A DNA stretch of 55,000 nucleotides from Bigelowiella natans CCMP2755. Taxonomy: Eukaryota > Cercozoa > Chlorarachniophyceae. The stretch spans positions 2,501-57,500 of the forward strand of contig ADNK01002633.1 of assembly GCA_000320545.1 (NCBI GenBank). Direction: 5' to 3'. Positions within the stretch are counted from its first letter, which is position 1; every line of letters starts with the position of its first letter. The translations under genes were made by a program, and so were the position numbers. Positions 35,839 to 49,118 of this stretch are shown here, in pieces. Under the pieces are notes generated by a model, which was not told the DNA's origin, did no database searches, and worked only from the letters and a program-made list of their open reading frames with translations.

Positions 35839-38800
35839 TCATTCTCTCGATATATAACTCATTTTGTGTGTGTGTGTATGTGTGTGTGTGTGTGTGTGTG
35901 TGGGTAGAGTGTGAGTGTTCGGTACTTTAACTTTAACCTGCATTCTTCCAACTTGCCGCTCGCCTCCTCTCTCCTCCCATCCACCTTTCCTTTATTTAGG
36001 TTGTTCGTGTGAATATGGTGAGGTTTAAGCGAGGGATCAAGGAAGATGTCCGAAGAGAGGTCGTGTTGGAATTTGAGAGTAGTGTCACGATGTTATGAGA
36101 GGCTAAGCCGATTCTATATCACCGCAGTCAGTCACCGTTTGGATATTTGCGACGTCCATCGGCGATTTTAAACGCCATTTTATTTCACTGCTGCTTATAA
36201 TGATAGAAGACGGTGACAGTGCTGACGGTGTTTAATGTTTGAATAAAAACAGCTTAATACGGAGACTCAGGAACTAGAAAAGGCCAAGGAAGCCTTCGAG
36301 GCTGAGCGGTTTTCCAAACTCTCCGAAATAGAAGCGTTAGAGAAACAAACAAAGGAGGTCGGCTCTATAATACACACAAGTGAACAATTTGCTACATGGG
36401 TTGCACGCGAGATCCTCTGTATGATGTATGCACGGAGCAAAAAGGAAGTGAAAACTGATTGAATACCAATTAAACAAGGGCTTTGGCAAAAAGCTGAGCG
36501 CACGCAGTTTCAGCGCCGTTTTACTCACCAAAACGATGCGCTGACCATCTTTGAAATTATCTTCTGAATAGCGGCAAGTTGAAGTCGATACCATTATAAG
36601 ACAACGGAAAGTGGAATTGAAAAAACGCAACAGGGCCAGGTGCTATTGTAGAACCCTCTTTATGCCTTATTCGTTGTATTCATCATCTTTTCTTCACCAA
36701 CTCTTTGTGCTTTATCTGCATATAGTCTGCTTCTCCAAGAGCAAGAGCGATTGATTATCACTAAGGATGATGTTGAAAACGATGGTGAAAACAACAAGGT
36801 TAAACCGCGAGCCTGCGTGCGAGTGTGCATGCCAGTGCGCGCGCGCGTGTGTGTCGTTGTTTTCTTATTTTCCAACGAACAACTACCGCCACTACAACAA
36901 CGAGAATAACCGGACAATTGATGATTTTAACCTTTATTGGATGGCTCCTACTTGCAATGCTATTTTGCATATCGTTGCCTAATAACCGTTCGTCACACAA
37001 CCAGGAGGAGGCAGCGGAGGAAGATAATCAGGTGTCATATACCACATCTTCTTGGAAAAAAATGAAAAAACAATAACAATAACAAGTTGACTTATATGTC
37101 GCGGGAATATTTTTAAGTGTATTTAGCACATAGAAAACACGACGGTGTTGATGTTTGCGATGATATACTTCTGAATAAGGAATAAATGCTGTTATATGTG
37201 TATATTATATATATATATATATATATATTATTTATGTGTACGTGTGTGAGTTTGGGTGCTTACAAAAAATCGGGTAACTTAGGCGGGAGAAGAAGATGAT
37301 GACGACGTCACAGATATAGATATTGGAATGGCTGGCAAGGGAGGCAAGCCCATAGCTTTCGGACCGAATACACTAGAAGTCGATCTAAAAAAGCTCACAA
37401 AGTAAGTCAAGTTCTAATGCACACATGCATACCTCCATTTATTAAAACCCAACTTGCAACCATCAAGGGGTGCGAACAAGGAAGAGAAAGATCTGATGTT
37501 GAAGCTGCACAGAGAGGCCGAAGAAGAGTAAGGACTCCTATATGTATCCCGAAGTACCAAACGACATTCTTTATAATTTTTGACTATCTGCATGATCTCC
37601 ACTCTTATGGCGTGATATGACGTCTGTTACTGCGAATCCCACCCTCTCATCTACCCGCTGACTTACTATGCTCCCCCCCCCCCCCCCCCCCCTCCCCTCT
37701 AGGCTTTCAAATATACAAACTGGGGCCGAGGAGCGAATGTTGAAGATTAAGGAAGAAACAACCCTTCAACTTAAGCACGCAAGAAAATTGGCAATTAGAA
37801 AGGGAAAAGACGCAGACCAAATCACGGAGGCCCTGCGAGTGCAATATCGGAAGGCAGAAGCAAAAATGCGGGCCTTAAAAGACGACCGTGCGCGCGCCAA
37901 GGCTGATATCCAGGAACGCATCGCAGCTCTGGAGGAGAAGCGGAAAAAGCAGCAAGATTTTCTTCGAGAAAGACAGAAGACCCTTCTGGACAAGGCGGCA
38001 AAGGCGCGAGGGGAAACGTCGAAGATCATCGAGATCGAGCAGGAAAAACAGCGTACCATCGAGGCGCGGGAGAGGAAGAAAATCCGCGAGATTAGCCGCC
38101 GTGCAAGAAACTTGATAAAAGAAAAACGCGAGGAAGAGGAAGTGGACAAAGGCCGAGAGAAGCTCAAATCCGAATTCCTTGAATTAGAGAAAAAACGCAT
38201 TTACTCCTTGGCGCTCTCTGCTAGAGAGGAGGGCCCAGCGTGGGACGACGCTGCGGTGTTGTGTCATCCTGATAAAAGCATTTTCCTCCAGTCCGCCTGG
38301 GGGCGAGATTTCCGGGAATTTTACTCCAACTCGAAAGGATCGGATGCCTCGTTTGAGTTTTGGCTATCCGTCGAGTCGATTCGCGACTGGTGGTTTGGCA
38401 AGGGGAAGGGCGCACCTGAGAAGCACATTCGCCTTGCAATGGCGATTAAAGACATCTGGGCGAACTATTTCTCACCAAACCGTAAGAAAAACAAGGAAGG
38501 TAGTAGAATCACGGTCACCACCACCCCAGACATCGTAGAAGATTTAAAGGACACCGCTCCCGACTACACCGTGGAGTTCTTTGCCGATGCGCAAGTGTAC
38601 GCGTTCGAGAAGCAGATAATGGAAAGTTTCACTCGCTTCTATAACGTCGCCACGCGAAAAACGGTGCAGTCAAAGGACAAAGCAACAGCGGAAAGAGAGC
38701 TTGAATTAACAGAGCAGGAACTAGAAAGCACGTCGCTACAAGAGGACTTCGACGGCGGCTTTGTAGACCAGAAACACGAGGAAACTGATGGTGGTAAGAC

Positions 38801-41800
38801 TGGAAAGGAGGAGGAAAAGGACTTTGATGAGCAGAAAGAGTTCGTCAAAATTGCGCATTTAAAGGCGCTATTAGTGAAGGCGGAGTCCGTTGCCTCTTCA
38901 ATCGACCCAGTACTGAAGTACCATAAAATGCACAAGATCCTTATATCAAAGCGCGAGAAGCTCCGTCGGTTGGAGCAGGAGATGAAAACTCGCGCTGCTC
39001 GTGAATCCGAGTTCGTCGGGATTCTTACGCTGTGCAAGTCTCCAACGGCTTTCGACTTCATGTGCCTCGCAAGAGTAGGGCAAGAAGAATTTGAAAATTT
39101 CCTCTTCCTCGAAAACCGCCTTCCTATCCTATCGATACTGCGACACGTGTCTGCCCGCCTGGCGAGACTGTCATATGATAGTGCCAAGGACGTGCAAACC
39201 GACGATTTCGAAGAAGGGGAGAATAAGAGAATCGACGCCATTTCAATGCGGTGGACGCCTAAGCTTCTCCAGATCGCGGAGCATGGAATCGGCGAGGCTC
39301 TGAACCCGTACGCTCTAACACGACTGACATTCGAACAAAGGGAGGCCGGCGTTGAAGAGAAAAAGGTCACCGACTTCAACCTCGAGGATCTACGCATCTT
39401 GGCGTCTAACGTACACCAGACCGTGAGAGAGCATTTGTGGCCAAAATACCTTGCGTCCCCGTCGTGCACATTTTTCCAGCAGAACGGCTACTCAGAGCCG
39501 TACTTCCCGCCAAGGCTGACGAACGTGCAGTTTTGGAGGTCGTTGCGCATCTTTATCCGGGAAAGAATGCCTAGACTTATGCCGACGCTGGATCTATGGA
39601 ATTGCGTGCAAAACCTCGTTATGCAAAGCCACTTGTCGCAGGCGGAGGGCTCAAACGGGTCTCTGCTGGGCAAAGAGGACGAGATGTACATCCCCGAAGT
39701 GCATTTGAACACGCTGCTTAAATTCAATCGTTTGCCCCGGAGCGAGACCATCGTTGCGGCTGTGCGGGCGTGCGTCGAGAAGGGCCACATCGAGCGAGCG
39801 AGTGGTTGGCTGCGCCGGCTCGAGAGTGCGGAAGGCGTTGCGGAGCATGCAACTGTCGCTTTGAGGAATGAAGTAATGCGGGCCTACGCCGAGCCAGGCC
39901 ACGTCTGGAGATGTGAGAGGGCGCTGAGAGACATGGAAGAGCAAGACCTAACGCCTGACCAGCATACGTTCAACGCCGTATTGAAAGCGTATGTCACTGC
40001 AGCGGAGAGGGAGTTTGAGAGCCAACAGAGCCTACGAATCTACGGCTTGAAAGAGCCGAGGCCCGCACCCGACGCGGAGACCTTTATGTGGGTAATCAAA
40101 GCGTGTGTTGGAGAGAAAGACCCTTTGTCAGCTGAGAGATGGCTTGAGATCATGGAAGATTCTACCGGGCTCACGATCACCGAAGAACATTATTCTATTG
40201 TTATTAGTGCTTGGGCAGAGACAGGAATCATTGAGGCAGCTGAGCGGGTTCTTAACCACTGCAAGCGAAGCTTTGAGAAGAAGGACGTGCCTCTTGCTGT
40301 GGGGGCGTTCTTGCCCGTGTATCTCTTGCAGCCGAAGAGAGAAAAGGCGAGAGAGATAATAGACGCTATGCTCACCGAGCTCTCTCAAATCTGCAAAGAC
40401 CTCGAGACGACCGACTTCAAGCTCGAGAACTACCCTGAAATGCAGGATTCCAAAACGGTAGTGTGTTCGTTCACGCGGCCGGAGCTACATGCGAAAACCG
40501 GCGAATGCATGCGGTCCTTCATCGCTGCGATTCGGGGTAAATATGCGCCTACCAAAGAAGACCTTAAAGACCCCTTCTTCATTTCGAAACGCCAAATACA
40601 GCGCAACAAGGAAAGGGCAGGAGCTGGACACGGCGACGATGCGCGTAACCCAGACGACAGCCCCTCTTCCGGATATGATTTTGAAAAAGAGGAACTCAAA
40701 GCACGGGCGCGACGCAATACCGTGAGAGAGATAGAGCGGCTGCTGAGCGAGGTGGAGAAGAAACCTGTCCTTCGCCACTCAAATGCGGGGTTCGGGTGGT
40801 TGCACCGGTTTGAGGAGGTAGTGCCATTGAGATTTTCCGTAGAGAAGAAGACATTTTTGCCAATTTAGTTTTTTTTCGAAATGCTATCGTTATCCATCAT
40901 GTCTTTGGTTGTAAGGAGGCCGAGCCAGTCTATTTGTTCTTTTTTATCGCTAAGCCACGCGTTGGGCTACGGGGGTGTCCAAATTAGGATTAGGCTCTTC
41001 TGAATATGAGATTGATGATGATATATCCCCATTCTTAGGAGGAAATGCTACCGACCGAAAAGGCTGTGCACGACCTACTCAAAGCTGCGAGCCCTCGTGG
41101 CGACTTCGAAACAGTACAGAAGTTATTAGAATTAAGCATGAGTGACAAGCATGATATCAAGGTTGTGGGGAGGAAAGAGGACTTGATGCATCTATGCGGA
41201 GCGTATGTCCAAACATCTTTCAGCCACGCTAAGACGATTAAGGACGATCTAAGCCGTGCAAGCATTGAGCTAGCACCGAGTGAAATCGAAGAAGCAATTT
41301 TTCACGCAGAAACGCAAAACCAAGGTCCGTTCCGTACATATCCATGCGTATTGTATAAATTCTATGCGGGCGGTAGGAACGCCATAAAAGGAAGATTGAA
41401 CTTAGAGTAGTAAGAATAGGGAATAGTAGGTACTTGAAATGCAGCTATCAAGAGTGGTTCTATATCATCATTTTGTTCGCAGATTCATCGTTAGAAGGGT
41501 GCTTACTAAATTCCTTTCTGTTTGGTGTGTTTTTCCATCTATCTTTTCAAAGCCGAAGCTGCGGTAGGGTTGCTAGGACTAATGTTTCACTCCAAATACA
41601 CCTTGAAGATGGAACACTTCGATTCAGCATCTAATGCATTTGGCGGATTTGAAGCCGTTCGCGGGTTCATCGACGGGTGCGACAAGGCGTTTTGGCTGAC
41701 TAAGGAAGCCGAGTTTAAAAAGCACCGAGAGATCACAACTAACTGGATCGATGAGATACAGTTCCTTCTTGAGTCTTGCCCCTTGCAGGAGGAAGATGGT

Positions 41801-44800
41801 TATGAGTACTGCCCAATGACACTCGGCGCGCGCAAGTGCAACCAGCGTGATAAGGTCAAGAATGGCGTCTGCTTGGAGTGCGGGTTGGCCTCAATCGAGT
41901 TCGGTCATTCCGTCGCCCTGGCTGACTCTGAAGGCAATACCGAAGTTGATAAGAAATTTCTACAAGATGTCTCTCAAGCAGCATCAGGCAGCACAGGCGT
42001 AGCAGCGGGAAATAGAAACGAGGCCGAAGGAGACGAAGATGAAGACAACGATGACGAGGGGAAGATGGGGATAGTCGGGATTAAAGTACCGGAAGGACGG
42101 CGCGCTGCCATACTCCTCAACTTACACAAAAATGATAAGCCGAAGCAGCCAGTGCCTCCAGAGGCTCTAGGAATGGCCTACCTCACAGCGATTTCCTGCT
42201 CGCCGAGTTCAACGTCTGCCTTTAGCTTTTTGGGAGAGGCGCAGGGCCTTGGCCTTGATCTCGGCATCCAAGGATACGTTGCTGCCCTCACTGCGTGCGA
42301 GAGCAATAAGGAGCGCGACGAGACCGTGAAACTTCTCCGCAGGATCCAAAAGGCGAACCTGGAGCTCAACGCCGACATGTTTGTTTCTGTGTTCAAGACG
42401 TTCGGCGGCATCGGCCACGCTGAGGAGTGCATTCGTTTGCTGCAGTTTGCCCGCATCAATATGAACGAGTTTACGGTCAATGGCATCATCGAAGCCTACG
42501 GCAGATTGGGGGGACAACTCAAGATTACACAGTTTGTCAGGCACCTGAAGCAAACGATGCCTAATTACCACGCGACAAGAGATAACTATTACTACGCTCT
42601 CAAAGCGCAGATGAAGACAGAGCAAAAAACACTGCTAAAGCGCGCCGCGTCGAGTATAGACGCACAACCTCTTCCCGTCGATGAAGACAACGAAGAGGTT
42701 GACGAGAAAGAACAGTTTTTTGTAGAAATTAAGGAATCCGCAGTGGAGTCTTCTCGTTCCCTGTTTCAAGCGGCTGAGCAAATCGATTGGATTATTGGCC
42801 AAAGGCAGCTAGAAAAGAGTCGTTTCTTCCTTGCAGCCGAAGCAGTAGAGCGCTTGGCAAGCGGAAGAAAACCAACGGGTGAGGAAACTAAAGAACTCAC
42901 GGAGCTGCTGAAGCCAAAACCGTCTTTCAATGCGAAGGCAGAAAAAGGCGCACTCTTATCTGGAAGGGACTTGGACCCGTTCTTAGCCAAGAAGGTTGAT
43001 GGAATCCTCGGCCTAGCCGATGGAAAACACTCAGAGAAGAACAACGATTCGGCAACAGGAGGAACCCAAAATGAGCAGGTTACGGGCGGTGCTGAGAAGG
43101 CTGTTGTCTTTGCCGACGACGATTTGTCTGATGAAGAAGACGAGGGAAATCCCATCGAGATTTTAGAAATGATGCAGGAGACGGAAGTGCCCGTTGATCA
43201 CGGCATCTTCGAGGTTGTCGTGGACGCCTACGGCGGCTTTGACAACTGCTTCGAGATCTTCAAAGATATGAAGGAGGCAAAGGTCTTCACGCATGCGCCC
43301 ATGTTTGAGGTCATCATCGATCACTTTGCCGGGAATGGCGACATCAAGACCGCTAGAACTTGGATGAAGCGGATGTTGCTATCGGGCCACGACCCGCACA
43401 GAGAGACCTTTTTCGGCCTGGTGGACGAAGCCGCAATAAACGTAAAACACGATCTCAGTGAGAAGTTCATGCGCTCTATAGCGTACTCGAAAATCTCCCT
43501 GGACGAGGAGTCCCTCACCAAAACCATCCAGGATATGCTGGCTAGCGGGCCGGCAGGCCTGGGGCAAGCGGAGCACTTCCTGAAGGGGATGGAGGACACG
43601 AAGCTTCCTGTCAAGATCTACGACATAATCATCGAGGCGCATACAAAGGCGGAGAAAGGCCATTACGCTCAAGACTGGCTCGACGTGAAATTCCAGATGA
43701 AATACGAGCCGTCAAGGGAGCAATGGCGCGCGGTGGTGTACGGCTGCTTTGTAGCGAGGATCAAGGGCAAACGAACACTCCGGGCTTTGGATAGGATGCG
43801 AGCACAGCAGGTCACGCCAGATATGCAGTATTTCAATAAAGCGTGCGAGCGGCTGGTGTCGCAAGGTGACTTGCGAAAGGCCGAGATGTGGCTTCAAGAA
43901 CTTATCGGGCTACAACAAGAGCCGCATAGCGATTGGTACAATGCTATTGTCAGAGGCCATTGTGACGCGAGGAATCCTGAGGAGGCCCTCGTCTGGATGT
44001 TCAAGATGGAGAAGCTCAGCTTAACACCTTATAAGAGGCGCTGGCGTGATTTGTTCTCATCCTGCAAGATCATTATGGACACGAAGATTGCTGCGCGAGT
44101 CTTGCGCATTGCTCATGAGCGGAAATTCGACCCTGACCCTGGCTTCGTCCCAGTAGAGCTAATACAGGAGGCTAAGTACGATGATGCCATTACCTGGCTA
44201 GATGGCATGAAGGCAGAGGGGTTCCCTCAGGGCGCCGATGTATATCGAAACATGTTCAGATCGCTACGAGACATCGAGTTTTGCAAGAAGCTGTACAAGA
44301 AGTTTATGGCGGAGGGCCTCAAGCCCAGTTCAAAGCTTCTCTACGCCGTGTTAGAGTCGTCAGGAGGACACCGTCGGATAGACACGTATTTCAGTGTTAT
44401 CAGCCCTTTTCGCCACGAGTATACCCCCGAGGCGTGGGTAGGTTTGTTTAAAGAATGCAAACACTCTGGAGATGCCAAATCCGCCGTTGACTTCATGGCT
44501 AAGGCGCGGGAAATGAATGTGTCGCTTTCAAGGTCCTCTTACGTCGATGGGCTGGCTGCTTGTGCCAAGGCAGGCGAGTCAAACTTCGCACAGAAAATCG
44601 CCAAAGAAGCTGAGACGCTGGAAAACATCTGTCTGGACACTGAGATGTGCAATCTTCTGGTACGTGCGCATGCGAAGTGTGCGAACAAGGCTTCCAATGA
44701 GTCAGAGTCGCCTGCAGCGAGAGCGTCGAGATTGCTGGAGCGCTTGTTGGACTTATGGTCACCACCCAACAGCGTCTCCGTAAACGGTACTTCACATATA

Positions 44801-44806
44801 TACATG

Positions 44807-44843
<37 letters not shown>

Positions 44844-47800
44844 AATACATATATATTTACATATGGATTTGAAGCTTATGAATCTGTTAAGCTTGTTATG
44901 ATCGTTGTCGTTCACTCGTCGGTACAAACGTTGTTTTTTCTTGTTGCTGCTTCTGATGCGAAGACTTGACCATTTTTATCGCATATTGTTGCGCAGGTGC
45001 GGAGGCGTGTGTATTACGGATGCAGAACGCGAGCGTTCCTCCCGACCGAACAAGCTTCGGGTATATGCTCCGAATCTACTCGTGTGCGGGGGAAGCTAAA
45101 AAGGCTGGAATCGTCGCCGAGCTGATGCACAAGGAAAATGGTGCTCAGAAGGAGGACTTCAATGAACTCGTCCGTGCGTGCGCGAGAGCTGGGGACTCTA
45201 AAGCAGCCTTTGCTCTCGTCGAGACGATGAAGGGGCGAAGTATCACCCCCAATGCAGAAACCTACCACTACCTCCTGGAAGCAATGGGGGCCGACTTGGA
45301 CGCCGAGATCTCAGGGGATGACATCGTTGCGGTGATGAGGAAGGGGGAGGAAAGCGACGGTTGCGGGGAAGAAGTTCATCTGGGGGCTATGCGTGGGCTG
45401 GCCATGCGAGCGGAGGCAAAAACAGCTGCTAGGATGTTTGAAATACTGCTAGACATGGCCATGCCGAGGGTTAAAGTAACGGAAAACATCGAAATAGGCC
45501 TCGCCGCGATGCGTGCGGCTGCCCTAAACGCCAGTGTAAAGAACGCCGAGCACATCATGCATCTGATGCGCGACGAGGGCATAATAGACCTGCAAGACTT
45601 GGATGTGGGGTGCTCAGAAAAGATCCGGCATCTTCGCGCCGTTGGCCTGGCGGTCTTCTTCGAGGCGTGTGCCCGTGCTAGGAACAAGGAGGCAGCGATG
45701 CAGCTCCTTAGAGCTCTTGAGAAGAAGAATGGAAGCTTGGATTATAAGCTTTCGCCGATGCATTTCGACTATATCGCTCGGGCATGTTCGGCGTGTGGGG
45801 ACTACGAGAATTCTCATAAGTATGCGGAGATGGCCGCTGAGTCTGTACGAAAAGGTACATGAATTTTTGAATTGGAAGCCTCATTTATGTTAGCAATGGT
45901 TTCTTTGATGGGTGGCAGTGCCATATATCTCGACTTTCTAAAATTAAATTACTGATTGTTTCTTGTGGCGTCTCATCTTTCCCGTAGGGTCATACGACAT
46001 ATTAAAGCAGCGTGAAGCTAGAAACTTATCCTCGGCGGGTAGTAAAATCTCAAAGTCCGACCGGGCGATAGTGACGGCCAATAAAACCTTCGAGCTCTGT
46101 CAACTGCGCGACGCATACACGCATTTGTACACGCGGAAACGGTGCGGGCTAACAAAGGCCGAAGCAAAAGACTTCGAGCGGCTAGTTACGAATGGAAATA
46201 AATCTGGCTCATTTAGTTCTGACCTTCAAAAAATAGAAGGTAATAGTGACTCACGTTTCGGTCTGTGCATAAACGAACAAGCGATATAAATGTAAAAGTT
46301 TCAGCGGTGGTTGCGGTGGAACTGTAGGCGCTTTGCAGCTCTAGAAACCTATCATATATCACTCCCCATTATTCTCATATACATTGCAATGCCTACTTCG
46401 TTTTCCCATCCATCTCTGTTAACTCATATGAAAAAAATGCTAAATCTGTCGCCCTTCCTCCTCCCCCGCCTTTCACCACTCATGACTTAGGCTTGATACT
46501 CGATCGACGCATTTCGCCAGTGATTTGTGCTTTTCGAATGATGAGAGAGTTCTTGCTTTGTGAGGCAGAGCTGGTACTGACGCTGGAGAGCCATCCAAAA
46601 GGTTGTGATTTCGTTTGTGTCTCCTCGATGTCATCTGATCTCACGTCACGCAATTCTTGGCAGAGGGAGAGGGAGGGAAAGGGCATATACAGCCTCGGTT
46701 CATTACTATTTATTTAAACAAAATATCATAAACAATGCAGGCTTGCGATTATTCGTGAATACGTATCTTGGCATGGATCATCTGGGGCAGTATCTTAAGG
46801 CCCATAAGCTCGGCGACTTAATCGAGGTAAAGATAACAAAGGAAACATGAGAAACATCACAAGTCCCACAGATGTGGACCTTACGTTACAACAAAAGAGC
46901 TTTGGATGAAGTTTCTGTCTTTGTTTGACGGGGAAACATAGCATAGTCTACACCGCCAAATCAACGAGATTTGTTCTTGGTATATTTTTGCGTAACAGGT
47001 ATTGAAACCTTCATTCCTCTATAAGCTTCCGCTAGAGCCTCCCCCTGACCCTAATCCAGACTACAGCTGGATCGATGAAGGCTATAGAGGAGAAGAAAAA
47101 ATCAGCCCCGATCTCAAGAAGAAAGTAACGAGCATGAAAGTCGCGATTTCCTTTTCCAAATCCTCAAATCTGTTGTTCGTTCTTCCAGGTAGCTACGGCA
47201 ATCAACGCCTTGATAGCGTCGTCATCGAAGCGAGAGGTATGCCCACATCATAGCAAGGGCATTATTTTGGGAGTCCGAAAACAAATATCTCCCTTCCCGT
47301 TGACCTCACCTCGCGCGCCGCTGGTTAATTGGCTATATGCGTTGTTTCTGATCCGATCACTTTGCCATTGATTCGCTGTCTGGCCAGGTGCGAAATCGCG
47401 TGTGCGAGTGGGCAGAGGAGCACGTGTGGGATGACTTTTGGAGAAGCGCCTACGCGGAGAAACTCCGGAAGAGGTATGAGGGAAACACTAAACGCACTGA
47501 GAGCTCGCCAGAGAAACCAACAGGGATGTGTAGATGAAGAGTGGTACGAAGCTGGGCGAGACGAATACTTCGCGATGTTGTAGATTAGTTTTGGAACTTG
47601 CGTGCTGACCTTTCCTTTCAACCAACCTCTGCTGCCGTCGTTGTTTCTACCAGCTGCAGCGGTGGGGATCGAGAGAGTCTGGAGGCAAAGACGAAGGAGG
47701 AGCTCAAAATGTACGGCACGCCGAAATTTGCCCTTATTTGATTTATTAGTGTGGTGTTGGTATGATCCTTATCGTTTCTTTCTGTTGGAACTGTGATGCT

Positions 47801-48092
47801 CGTTGTAGGTATGATTTAAGGCGTCTAGAGAACGCTAGAAAAGCCCGTCAAAGTATTATTGGTGCGTACAATTGTAAGCTGCTTTTGTTGAATGCAAGGA
47901 CGCACGCGGTTGTCAGCATAGAGCCTCATCTTTTCATGGGTTTCCATCTTATCTTCGCTAAAATTTGCCTCTATTTATTTCATCTGCTCAGACGGCAGGA
48001 AAGACAAAATAAATGCGAAGATCAAGATAATAGAGGTGATCATAGAATAAGCAAGCGCCCAACCAAGAATGCTTGGCAAATCTCTCTCCTTC

Positions 48093-48139
<47 letters not shown>

Positions 48140-48164
48140 CTTTCTCTCTCTCATGTGTGTGTCA

Positions 48165-48206
<42 letters not shown>

Positions 48207-48410
48207 TAGTATGAAGTATATTCATTTTGAAATTAATCTATTCATTTCAGGATCGGATCGAAGAAGAACGAGAAAAGAAGCGAAAGGAGGTAATTCTTGC
48301 TGTCAAATTTGTTTCTATTTTTAAAAGTCGCTCCCCTCCAACCACCTGTTAATAAGTGGGGGCGATTCGACTCGATGCGTGCAATATACCAATCGAGGTG
48401 CGCATGTGTT

Positions 48411-48446
<36 letters not shown>

Positions 48447-48822
48447 GTCAGGAGGAAGAACGGAAGAGGAAAATCCAAGCTGAGATTGAAGAGAAAAAAC
48501 GAAAAGAGCGAATCCGAAAGCAAAAGTAAATTCAAGATAGAAATAGTACAGGGCTTTCAATCTTAAGCAGGGTCTAGGGCATGAGGTTCTGAGCAAGTTA
48601 TTCAAATACATTCTGTAGTAATTTCACCTGCGTACTAGTGCCAACGTCAAATGTGCAAAATTAATGATTATACCACTGCGCCACAAATAGGGAGGAAGCT
48701 CGTAAAAAGGCAGAAGCCGAGGCCAAAGAGGAGGCGAGGCTCCTTGAAATAGCAATGGAGGAGAAAAAACGACAGGACTTTTTGAAGAAGATCGAAACGT
48801 ATTAGTCAATCGATATTATAGT

Positions 48823-48855
<33 letters not shown>

Positions 48856-48856
48856 C

Positions 48857-48899
<43 letters not shown>

Positions 48900-49077
48900 T
48901 GTGAGCGAGTGTTCAATCTGTGTCAATTGCTAGCGCGCTGAATATATGCGGATAGTGCTTAAAGCATTTGCTCTTTGTCACCAACAAATCTCTCTTTATA
49001 TCTTCAGGGAAAAGGCGGAGGTGCAGAGAATAAAAGATCAAATCGAGTTTGAAAAAGAGCAATTCGCACACGTAAGG

Positions 49078-49118
<41 letters not shown>

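Noticed and set aside
36455-36520. A third copy of the ABCG exon fragment
   Set aside because: Only short words (CCAATTAAAC and GCGCACGCAGTTTCAG) are shared, at different spacing, which is too weak to claim homology.
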